Shown here: in pieces, positions 25,640 through 32,554 of the stretch
Numbering within the stretch: the first letter of the stretch is position 1
Layout: the number at the start of each line of letters is the position of its first letter
NCBI GenBank assembly: GCA_017412765.1
Contig: JAFPWN010000036.1
Location: 1 to 59,562, forward strand
Length of the DNA stretch: 59,562 nucleotides
Origin: Oscillospiraceae bacterium
Lineage (GTDB): Bacteria; Bacillota; Clostridia; Oscillospirales; Oscillospiraceae
Direction: 5' to 3'
Program-made: the position numbers and the translations under genes
Notes under the pieces: model-generated
What the model saw: the letters and a program-made list of their open reading frames with translations, nothing else
Told to the model about the DNA's origin: nothing
The model's database searches: none

Positions 25640-25740
25640 GTGTCATTGCGAGGCTCCGAAAGGAGCCGTGGGGTCCGTTCCCCTGAACAGAGGATATTAC
25701 GGATTCCCACGCCGGTGTGCGCACCGGCTCGGAATGACAC
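25640..25740 (+). repeat. Dispersed palindromic repeat A
   Basis: Terminal GTGTCATT (25640-25647) and AATGACAC (25733-25740) plus nested GGCTCC/GGAGCC and GCCGGTG/CACCGGC palindromes. It is homologous to 15184-15290. The adjoining T run (25741-25746) may let it act as a terminator. Confidence 0.8.
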
Positions 25741-25840
25741 TTTTTTGCTGTTTGCAAAGCGCCTGCTTTTCTAGTATTGCAAAATCTGCATTTCAGGTTT
25801 ATAATAATATCGAAATTATGTGCATAGGAGATGTACAGAT

Positions 25841-27211
25841 ATGGATTATGACGTAATCATCGTCGGCGCGGGACCCGGCGGTATTTTTTCTGCCTACGAG
25901 CTCGTTACGAAAAAGCCCGGCGTCAGGGTTGCTGTTTTCGAGACCGGCAACCCGCTTGACAAGCGCAAGTGCCCCATCGACGGCAAGAAGATCACGCGCT
26001 GCATAAACTGCCCGACCTGCGCGATCATGAACGGCTTCGGAGGCGCCGGCGCGTTTTCCGACGGAAAATACAACATCACGAACGACTTCGGCGGCACGCT
26101 CTACGAGTATATCGGCAGGGAAAAGGCGATAGAGCTGATGAAGTACGTTGACGATATAAATATGCGCTACGGCGGCGAGGGCACGAAGCTCTATTCCACC
26201 GCGGGCAGCGAGTTCAAAAAGCTCTGTATGCAGAACGGGCTTCAGCTGCTCGAGGCGTCGGTCCGCCACCTCGGCACCGATATAAACTACGTCGTTCTCG
26301 AAAATATCTACAATGAGCTGAAGGGGAGCGTAGATTTCTTCTTCCGCACGCCAGTCGAGCATATCGAGCGCGTTGAGGGCGGGCTGAAGATCGACTACAA
26401 GGGCGGCTCCGCGACCGCTGAGAAGTGCATAGTATCCGTCGGCAGAAGCGGCTCGAAGTGGATGGAATCGGTCTGCTCCGAGCTCGGCATCAACACGCAC
26501 TCAAACCGCGTCGATCTCGGCGTGAGAGTCGAGATACCGGCGGCGATATTCAGCCACATCACCGAGAAACTCTATGAGTCGAAGATAGTCTACCGCACGA
26601 AGAAGTTTGAGGACTCCGTCCGCACGTTCTGCATGAACCCGAACGGCATCGTTGTAAACGAGAACACAAACGGCATCGTGACCGTAAACGGACACAGCTT
26701 CGAGGATCCGACGAAGAAAACGGACAACACAAACTTCGCCCTGCTCGTTTCAAAGCACTTTTCCGAGCCGTTCAAGGACTCGAACGGCTACGGCGAGAGT
26801 ATCGCGCGGCTCAGTAATATGCTGGGCGGCGGCGTTATCGTCCAGCGCTTCGGCGACCTTGAGCGCGGGCGCAGAAGCACGGTCAAGCGCATCGAGGAGA
26901 ACACGCTGAGGCCCACTCTCTCCGCCACGCCGGGCGACCTCAGCCTCGTGCTTCCGAAGCGCATTCTCGACGGAATAATCGAGATGATCTACGCCCTTGA
27001 CAAGATCGCGCCGGGCACCGCGAACGACGATACACTGCTCTACGGCGTGGAGGTCAAGTTCTACAATATGGAGGTCGAGCTGAATGAGAAGCTCGAGACC
27101 GTAGTGCCGGGGCTGTACATAATCGGCGACGGCAGCGGAGTGACGCACTCGCTCTCCCACGCCTCCGCCAGCGGCGTTTTCGTCGCGGACGAGATTTTGG
27201 GCATCGAATAA
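25841..27211 (+). CDS. FAD-dependent dehydrogenase-like protein
   Basis: A 456-residue flavoprotein. The N-terminal dinucleotide-binding motif is VGAGPGGIFSAYEL and the C-terminal FAD segment is IGDGSGVTHSLSHASASG. Between residues 45 and 65, a CxxC-x-Met motif precedes GFGGAGAFSDGKYN, which is characteristic of a broad group of uncharacterised FAD proteins in Firmicutes and Bacteroidetes. Substrate is unknown. The start is ATG 25841 behind GGAGATG. It is a single-gene unit with a very strong terminator. Confidence 0.8.
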   Translation: MDYDVIIVGAGPGGIFSAYELVTKKPGVRVAVFETGNPLDKRKCPIDGKKITRCINCPTCAIMNGFGGAGAFSDGKYNITNDFGGTLYEYIGREKAIELMKYVDDINMRYGGEGTKLYSTAGSEFKKLCMQNGLQLLEASVRHLGTDINYVVLENIYNELKGSVDFFFRTPVEHIERVEGGLKIDYKGGSATAEKCIVSVGRSGSKWMESVCSELGINTHSNRVDLGVRVEIPAAIFSHITEKLYESKIVYRTKKFEDSVRTFCMNPNGIVVNENTNGIVTVNGHSFEDPTKKTDNTNFALLVSKHFSEPFKDSNGYGESIARLSNMLGGGVIVQRFGDLERGRRSTVKRIEENTLRPTLSATPGDLSLVLPKRILDGIIEMIYALDKIAPGTANDDTLLYGVEVKFYNMEVELNEKLETVVPGLYIIGDGSGVTHSLSHASASGVFVADEILGIE

Positions 27212-27227
27212 TAATCGCTTTAGATAC

Positions 27228-27262
27228 AATAATTCCCTGAACGACTTGTTCAGGGAATTATT
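27228..27262 (+). terminator. Bidirectional terminator
   Basis: A 15-bp perfect stem (AATAATTCCCTGAAC with GTTCAGGGAATTATT) with a five-base loop and T runs on both strands, between two convergent genes. Confidence 0.9.
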
Positions 27263-27263
27263 T

Positions 27264-27509
27264 TTACTTTTCGAGGTAGCTCAGAACGAGCTCAGCGAGC
27301 AGCTCATCGCGGTCGATGCGGCAGATGAGCGCGCGCGCGTTGTTATAGTTTGTGATGTAGGTCGGATCCTCGGAGAGAATGTAGCCCACGATCTGATTTA
27401 CGGGATTATAGCCCTTGAGCTTCAGAGAATCGTAAACAGAAGCCAGGATCTCTCGGGTGCCTATCTTCTTATCTATAATGTCGAATTTGCGGGTGAACTG
27501 ATTGTCCAT
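27264..27509 (-). CDS. ireB: IreB-family regulatory phosphoprotein (UPF0297)
   Basis: An 81-residue protein starting MDNQFTRKFDIIDKKIGTRE and containing GYNPVNQIVGYILSEDPTYI, both family signatures. In Enterococcus, IreB is a phosphorylation target of the Ser/Thr kinase IreK in cephalosporin tolerance. The longer upstream frame is excluded by AAAGGAG before ATG 27509 and by the promoter location. In many Firmicutes it is cotranscribed with ruvX; here it is alone. Confidence 0.92.
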   Translation of the reverse strand: MDNQFTRKFDIIDKKIGTREILASVYDSLKLKGYNPVNQIVGYILSEDPTYITNYNNARALICRIDRDELLAELVLSYLEK

Positions 27510-27540
27510 ATTCCCAGCTCCTTTCCTTAGTATTATAATT

Positions 27541-27568
27541 ATTGTAGCACATTTTTTCGTGCTGTAAA
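27541..27568 (-). promoter_or_regulatory. Promoter of ireB
   Basis: Minus-strand TTTACA (27568-27563), 16-bp spacer, TACAAT (27546-27541). The spacer itself is a GCAC/GTGC inverted repeat, a possible operator. Confidence 0.5.
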
Positions 27569-27579
27569 GTGACAAAAGA

Positions 27580-27744
27580 TTACAAAGTGGTATTTTTATC
27601 GCGCTTTTTGCACTCAACGAGCCTGCCGCCCTGCCAGACCGCTACGCGGATCCGCTTCTTCGGCTCTGGCGCGGAAGCGGCGGGCTTTTCGGGCGGCTTC
27701 TCAGCCGGCTTTTCGCCCGGATAAAAGACCTCAAATTTCGGCAT
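27580..27744 (-). CDS. Small Pro/Lys-rich hypothetical protein
   Basis: A 54-codon frame starting MPKFEVFYPGEKPAEK, followed by alternating Lys-Pro-Glu residues and a conserved-looking C-terminal half RIRVAVWQGGRLVECKKRDK. An AGGGG site precedes the ATG, but it lies within the arm of a hairpin (CCCCTCTGCA/TGCAGAGGGG) that follows the upstream gene. No family is recognised. Codon use resembles its neighbours, which supports a real gene. Confidence 0.5.
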   Translation of the reverse strand: MPKFEVFYPGEKPAEKPPEKPAASAPEPKKRIRVAVWQGGRLVECKKRDKNTTL

Positions 27745-27785
27745 AAGAAAGACCCCTCTGCAAGTCTATGCAGAGGGGCGCGCTT

Positions 27786-28322
27786 TTATTCAACGGTGTA
27801 GCTGCCCTTTATGAAGAGCACGGTGTTGTCGCTCGTTGCCTTTACGCCGTTATCGACTATCGAGACGAAGTAGAGGTGGTTCTTCGCTATCGCTTCGCCG
27901 GCATTCGTAACCGGCGTTCCGTCGGTCTCGTCGATGAGGCGCGGCGCGTCGGGACCGAAGGACTGCGCTCCGCCGAGGCGAAGGATAAGCTCCGTGCCGT
28001 AACGGCAGGTGACGGTCTGATTCTTCTGAAGAGTGACCTTTTCCCAGACGACCGCGTCCCCGACAGTCTCGGCGCCCTCGCTCTGAGCGGCGATCTTCGC
28101 GTCAACGTCGCGCAGGAGCGCCTCGACCTTGTCGTTTGCGATGCGATCGACCTCTTCCATGATGGCGGGAGTCAGCACCGAATCGACGTAGCTCTTCGTG
28201 ACGAGCGGATCGGAGCGGCTTCCGTAGACGGAGTCCGCGACCGCCATGCCGGTAATGCCGGCGGTCAGGGCGATGACCGCGATAAGCGCGGCGCCGATGA
28301 GTATTTTCGTGGATTTTTTCAT
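27786..28322 (-). CDS. Exported hypothetical protein
   Basis: A 178-residue protein with one N-terminal hydrophobic segment (ILIGAALIAVIALTAGI), then an extracytoplasmic part. Residues 40-85 are predicted helical and charged, followed by a compact beta-rich C-terminus (QTVTCRYGTELILRLGGA, then LYFVSIVDNGVKATSDNTV). I recognise no domain. It starts about 40 bases after the mazF stop and may be cotranscribed with it. Confidence 0.7.
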   Translation of the reverse strand: MKKSTKILIGAALIAVIALTAGITGMAVADSVYGSRSDPLVTKSYVDSVLTPAIMEEVDRIANDKVEALLRDVDAKIAAQSEGAETVGDAVVWEKVTLQKNQTVTCRYGTELILRLGGAQSFGPDAPRLIDETDGTPVTNAGEAIAKNHLYFVSIVDNGVKATSDNTVLFIKGSYTVE

Positions 28323-28361
28323 TGGTATTCTCCTCTATGTACGGCGGGTCGCACCCGCCGG

Positions 28362-28712
28362 TCAGCTCAGACCCAGGGAAACCGCGATGGCATTGTCAAT
28401 TTTTGTCATCACGTCCTCGTCAACTCTGCCCATCTTCTCCTTGAGGCGGCGCTTGTCGATGGTGCGCACCTGCTCGAGAAGCACGATGGAGTCGCGCGTG
28501 AGCCCGAATGAATTGCCGCTCAGCTCTATGTGGGTCGGCAGCCGCGCCTTATCGGTTTTCGAGGTGATCGCGGCGGCTATGACCGTCGGGCTGTGCTTGT
28601 TGCCGGTGTCGTTCTGAACGATTAGCACCGGCCGGACGCCGCCCTGCTCGCTTCCTACTACGGGGCTGAGGTCGGCGTAATAGATATCTCCGCGTTTAAC
28701 GCCTGTAAGCAC
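28362..28712 (-). CDS. ndoA: MazF/NdoA-type mRNA interferase toxin
   Basis: A 116-residue PemK/MazF-fold ribonuclease beginning [20 protein letters not shown], with RPVLIVQND and the ITSKTDK and PTHIEL segments that form the active site. It matches the EndoA/MazF of Firmicutes. It starts at GTG 28712 behind GGAGAG. The usual ribbon-helix-helix antitoxin gene between alr and the toxin is missing: the 133 bases upstream contain no suitable frame. The toxin may be housekeeping, or its antitoxin may be elsewhere. Confidence 0.9.
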   Translation of the reverse strand: MLTGVKRGDIYYADLSPVVGSEQGGVRPVLIVQNDTGNKHSPTVIAAAITSKTDKARLPTHIELSGNSFGLTRDSIVLLEQVRTIDKRRLKEKMGRVDEDVMTKIDNAIAVSLGLS

Positions 28713-28845
28713 TTTAATTCACTCTCCGGCAAGATCGTATTTGTCAGTTTATATGTAACCGACTGATGTAATTCTGCCTCACTCGGGCGGAAATTATACA
28801 TCCGCGATCTCGCTCAGTCCATTATATGCTCACATTGGCTTTCGT

Positions 28846-29967
28846 TTACTTATATACGCGCGGCACGCGCTTCGATACGGAGCACATCAGCTCGTAGGTT
28901 ATCGTTCCCGCGGCGTCCGCGATCGGCTGGAGGGGGTTGCGCGAGCCGAAGATCTCAACGAGGGAGTCGAGGTTGACCTCGGGCAGATCCGTGAGATCGA
29001 CCATGCACATATCCATGCAGATCCTGCCGACCTGAGGCGCGGCGCCCGACGGGGTCATGACGGAGAATTTTCCGCTCAGAGCGCGCAGCAGCCCGTCCGC
29101 GTAGCCGATGGGCAGAACGCCCATGCGCGTGTGGCGGGAGGTTTTGTATATGCCGCCGTAGGAAACGGCTACGCCCTCGTCGTAGTGCTTTATGGTGCTG
29201 ACCGTCGTCATGAGATCCATGCAGGGTCTGAGGTCGAGCCTGCCCTCGCCGCCGTAGCCGTAAAGCAGGATGCCGGGGCGGACCATATCGAGCGCGAATT
29301 CGGGGTAGTTCACGACGGCGCCGGAGTTGGCGCAGTGGCGGATGCGGAATCTGAAGCCGCCGGCGCTCTCGGCCGCCTCGATAACGCGGGTGAAAAGCTC
29401 GAACTGCGCGCGCGTATAGCGCTCGTTTTCTTCGCCCGGCTCGTCAGAAACAGCAAAGTGCGTGAAAACGCCCTCTGCGTCGAGATTCGGCATTTTTACG
29501 GCGCTCACTACGTTTTTTACGCCGTCCGCAAAGTGGTGGCGGTCGCAGAGAAAACCGAGACGGCTCATGCCTGTGTCGAGCGCGATATGCACTCTCAGCG
29601 TGCCGCCGCATTTTACCGCTTCATCGGAAAATTCTATCGCCTTCGCCTCGCAGGTAACTGTCTGCGTGATGTCGTTTTCAATGAGTATCGGCACGTAGCG
29701 CGGGGGAGTGTGACCGAGTATCAGTATCGGCATTTTAATTCCCGCGTCCCTCAGCTCCAGCGCCTCGTCAAGACAGCTCACCGCGAGATAGTCCGCGCCG
29801 AGCCTTTCGAGCAGCTTCGACACCTCGACCGCGCCGTGACCGTAGGCGTCCGCCTTGACTACGCCGAGAAACTTCGTTCCCCCGGGTATGTGCGCGCGGA
29901 GAACGCGGTAGTTGTGCTCAATATTTCCGAGGCTTATCTCCGCCCAGGTTCTCTTTTGCAGGTCCAT
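28846..29967 (-). CDS. alr: Alanine racemase
   Basis: A 373-residue PLP enzyme that converts L- to D-alanine for peptidoglycan. The PLP lysine lies in VVKADAYGHGA near residue 38. Family segments HIALDTGMSRLGF and GYADGLLR are present, as is GRICMDMCMVDLT. AGGAGC precedes ATG 29967. Gene order nnrD, ydcC-like, alr, mazF is the Firmicute arrangement. Confidence 0.95.
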   Translation of the reverse strand: MDLQKRTWAEISLGNIEHNYRVLRAHIPGGTKFLGVVKADAYGHGAVEVSKLLERLGADYLAVSCLDEALELRDAGIKMPILILGHTPPRYVPILIENDITQTVTCEAKAIEFSDEAVKCGGTLRVHIALDTGMSRLGFLCDRHHFADGVKNVVSAVKMPNLDAEGVFTHFAVSDEPGEENERYTRAQFELFTRVIEAAESAGGFRFRIRHCANSGAVVNYPEFALDMVRPGILLYGYGGEGRLDLRPCMDLMTTVSTIKHYDEGVAVSYGGIYKTSRHTRMGVLPIGYADGLLRALSGKFSVMTPSGAAPQVGRICMDMCMVDLTDLPEVNLDSLVEIFGSRNPLQPIADAAGTITYELMCSVSKRVPRVYK

Positions 29968-29978
29968 TTCGGTAGCTC

Positions 29979-30515
29979 CTAATAAATAAATTCCGCGCTG
30001 AGCGCTCTTGCGCCCTCCTCGGTGAGAAGCGCGGCGACGGGGGAGAGGGTGGAGGCGTCAAACTCCGCGCGGAGCGAAACTGTATCGGATACGTAATAGT
30101 CCACTGTAAGCTTTTCGCCGTCGAGCCACGCTGAGGCGACCGTGCCGCTCCTGAAGCAGTCGAGCATAAAGGGCAGAGACGCGACGGGACTAAGTCCGGA
30201 GCCGGTGACAGCGCCGGAAAAGACCTCCGCGCCGGAGTAGACGAGGCTTACGCCGCCGCCGGATAAGCGCGCCTTTATGCCGCTGACCTCGTCCGGCGCG
30301 AGGATCGTGATCTCGTCGCCCTCGAGAGAGAGCGTGAACTCTGAGAGTCTGTCGCCGTAGTCCGCGATCACGCGCGCGGTGAGCGCCGGCTCCGACGCTT
30401 CATTATAGTAGTTTTTCACTTCATTTGCAAGCGCATAGGCGTCTTTTCCGCCCTTACAGCCGGATAAAAGGATAAAAAGTGCGAAAATCGGGAGTAATAC
30501 GCGCGCTTTTTTCAA
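29979..30515 (-). CDS. YdcC-like lipoprotein
   Basis: A 178-residue lipoprotein with signal peptide and lipobox LLSGC near residue 20. The rest is beta-rich and LolA/LppX-like in character. Sequence conservation is low; the identification rests mainly on its position between nnrD and alr, where B. subtilis has ydcC, and on the lipobox. It starts four bases after the nnrD stop and ends 11 bases before alr, so the three are cotranscribed. Confidence 0.6.
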   Translation of the reverse strand: MKKARVLLPIFALFILLSGCKGGKDAYALANEVKNYYNEASEPALTARVIADYGDRLSEFTLSLEGDEITILAPDEVSGIKARLSGGGVSLVYSGAEVFSGAVTGSGLSPVASLPFMLDCFRSGTVASAWLDGEKLTVDYYVSDTVSLRAEFDASTLSPVAALLTEEGARALSAEFIY

Positions 30516-30519
30516 AAAA

Positions 30520-31353
30520 TCACCTTAAAACTTCACCGAGACACGCGATCGTGTCTGACGGGGTCATCGCGTACTGCCCGTATTTCTCCGCGGCTATGTC
30601 GCCGGCAAGACCGTGGTAGTAGACCGCGGCCTTGATCCCCTCGGAAAAGCCGAGCTGAGGAACGAGCGCGGCAGCCATTCCGGCGAGCACGTCGCCCGAG
30701 CCGCCCTTCGCCATGCCGGGGTTGCCGGTCGGGTTTATGAAGGCGCTGCCGTCCGGAAAGGCGACGACGGTGCCGCTGCCCTTCAGAACGAGCGTAACGC
30801 CGTGCTCTTCGGCAAAGGAGCGCGCGGCATATTCGCGGCCCTTGGAGAGATCGCCGCCGAGACGGAGAAATTCGCCCTCGTGGGGCGTGAGCGCGATGGG
30901 GCATTTTGCCCCGCTGAGTAATTCTATGCGCTTCGATACGGCGGTTATGCCGTCGGCGTCGATGATAAGCGGCACGCGGCACGCTTCGATAACGGAATAT
31001 ACTATATTATATAATGTATCTCCAAGCCCGAGACCGGGACCGATGAGGCATGAGTCGCAGCGCCCGAGCCGCGCGAGTATCTCGCTGAGCGCACCGGCGG
31101 AGAGCCTTCCGCTTTCACCGGGAAGCGGAAATACCATCGCCTCGTCGTTTTTAACCGCCTCGATCCCGTAAATTTCCTGCGGCACCCCGAGAAAAACGAG
31201 CCCTGCGCCGCTCCTGACCGCGGCTCGGGAGGCAAAGCTCGGCGCGCCGGTGTAGCCGACGGAGCCGGCTATTATGAGCACCCTTCCGAAGTCGCCCTTG
31301 TGCGCCTCGCGCCGGCGAGAGGGAAGAGCGGGTTTATCGATCACAGTCAGCAC
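30520..31353 (-). CDS. nnrD: ADP-dependent NAD(P)H-hydrate dehydratase
   Basis: A 277-residue ribokinase-fold enzyme that repairs hydrated NAD(P)H using ADP. Hallmarks are GDFGRVLIIAGSVGYTGA at the N-terminus, the LTPHEGEF segment and NPGMAKGGSGDVLAG near the C-terminus. The epimerase (NnrE) domain often fused in front is absent. GTG 31353 behind GGAGG is chosen; the further upstream frame overlaps the promoter. Confidence 0.93.
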   Translation of the reverse strand: MLTVIDKPALPSRRREAHKGDFGRVLIIAGSVGYTGAPSFASRAAVRSGAGLVFLGVPQEIYGIEAVKNDEAMVFPLPGESGRLSAGALSEILARLGRCDSCLIGPGLGLGDTLYNIVYSVIEACRVPLIIDADGITAVSKRIELLSGAKCPIALTPHEGEFLRLGGDLSKGREYAARSFAEEHGVTLVLKGSGTVVAFPDGSAFINPTGNPGMAKGGSGDVLAGMAAALVPQLGFSEGIKAAVYYHGLAGDIAAEKYGQYAMTPSDTIACLGEVLR

Positions 31354-31377
31354 AGTCTCGCCTCCTTTGTGGATATG

Positions 31378-31406
31378 AGTATAGCACAAAGAGCGCGGAA
31401 ACGCAA
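31378..31406 (-). promoter_or_regulatory. Promoter of the nnrD-ydcC-alr-mazF operon
   Basis: Minus-strand TTGCGT (31406-31401), 17-bp spacer, TATACT (31383-31378). Confidence 0.65.
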
Positions 31407-31444
31407 GGTTGGGCATCGAACGCGAACTTTCTCTAATCTTTTTC

Positions 31445-31473
31445 TTGCTTTCTGCCTCAAAATACCATATAAT
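31445..31473 (+). promoter_or_regulatory. Promoter of pheST
   Basis: TTGCTT (31445-31450), 17-bp spacer, perfect TATAAT (31468-31473). The start of transcription lies about 32 bases before pheS, leaving no room for a T-box leader. Confidence 0.75.
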
Positions 31474-31511
31474 AAAAGTTACTGTGAAAATAAGTCACGG
31501 AGATGATACCA

Positions 31512-32537
31512 ATGAAGGAAATGCTTAAAAAAATCAAGGAAGAGGCGATGAACGCCCTCTCCGGCGCGACAGGTCAGACCGAGCTGGAGGAGCTGAGAGT
31601 AAAGTATCTCGGCAAAAAGGGCGAGCTTACCGCCATTCTCAAGCAGATGGGCAAGCTCAGCGCCGATGAGCGCCCGCAGATGGGACAGCTTGCAAACGAA
31701 GTCCGCGCCTCGATCGAGGAGAGCCTCGCAGAGGCGAAGGAGCACCTTGACGCGATGGCGCTCGAGGCAAAGCTCGAGGCTGAGACCGTTGACGTCACCA
31801 TTCCCGGAGAGACGGTCGAGCTCGGTCACCGTCATCCGATGAACATCGCCCTCGACGAGATGAAGGAGATCTTTGTCGGCATGGGCTTTGAGGTGCTTGA
31901 GGGCCCCGAAATAGAGGAGAGCGTCTACAACTTCGACCGCCTCAACACCGACGAGGGTCACCCGAGCCGCGACTGGGGCGACACCTTCTACTTTACCGAG
32001 GATTCCTCGCTCCTCCTGCGTACTCAGACGAGCGCCATGCAGGTACACGCGATGGAGACGAGAGAGCTGCCGATCCGCATCGTAGCGCCCGGCAGAGTTT
32101 ACCGCAAGGACGAGGTGGACGCGACCCACTCCCCGATGTTCCACCAGATCGAGGGTCTCGTTATCGACGAGGGCATTACGATGGCCGACCTCAAGGGCAC
32201 GCTGCACACCGTTGCCGAAAAGATCTTCGGCAAGGGAACCGTCACCCGCTTCCGCCCGCACCACTTCCCGTTCACCGAGCCGAGCTGCGAGGTGGACGTT
32301 CAGTGCCACGAGTGCGGCGGCAAGGGCTGCCGCGTCTGCAAGGGCGAGGGCTGGATCGAGCTTCTCGGCGCCGGCATGGTACACCCGAAGGTGCTCAGGA
32401 TGAGCGGCATCGACCCGGATAAATACTCCGGCTGGGCATTCGGCTTCGGACTCGAGCGCCTTGCGATGCGCCGCTTCAATATCTCCGATCTGCGTCTTAT
32501 CTTCGAGAACGACGTCAGATTCCTCGAGCAGTTTTAA
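31512..32537 (+). CDS. pheS: Phenylalanine-tRNA ligase alpha subunit
   Basis: A 341-residue class II synthetase subunit. It has an N-terminal coiled coil (tRNA-binding) and then the catalytic domain with motif 2-type residues FHQIEGLVID and the FRPHHFPFTEPSCEVDV segment, ending with motif 3 GFGLERLAM. A CxxC-x2-GCxxC-like cluster at HECGGKGCRVCKGEGW is a normal feature. ATG 31512 has the better-spaced GGAG. The pheT gene follows after 17 bases. Confidence 0.97.
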   Translation: MKEMLKKIKEEAMNALSGATGQTELEELRVKYLGKKGELTAILKQMGKLSADERPQMGQLANEVRASIEESLAEAKEHLDAMALEAKLEAETVDVTIPGETVELGHRHPMNIALDEMKEIFVGMGFEVLEGPEIEESVYNFDRLNTDEGHPSRDWGDTFYFTEDSSLLLRTQTSAMQVHAMETRELPIRIVAPGRVYRKDEVDATHSPMFHQIEGLVIDEGITMADLKGTLHTVAEKIFGKGTVTRFRPHHFPFTEPSCEVDVQCHECGGKGCRVCKGEGWIELLGAGMVHPKVLRMSGIDPDKYSGWAFGFGLERLAMRRFNISDLRLIFENDVRFLEQF

Positions 32538-32554
32538 GGAAGGAGGGCTCAGAA

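Noticed and set aside
31474-31511. T-box leader before pheST
   Set aside because: The promoter lies only about 35 bases before the pheS start, leaving no room for a T-box.
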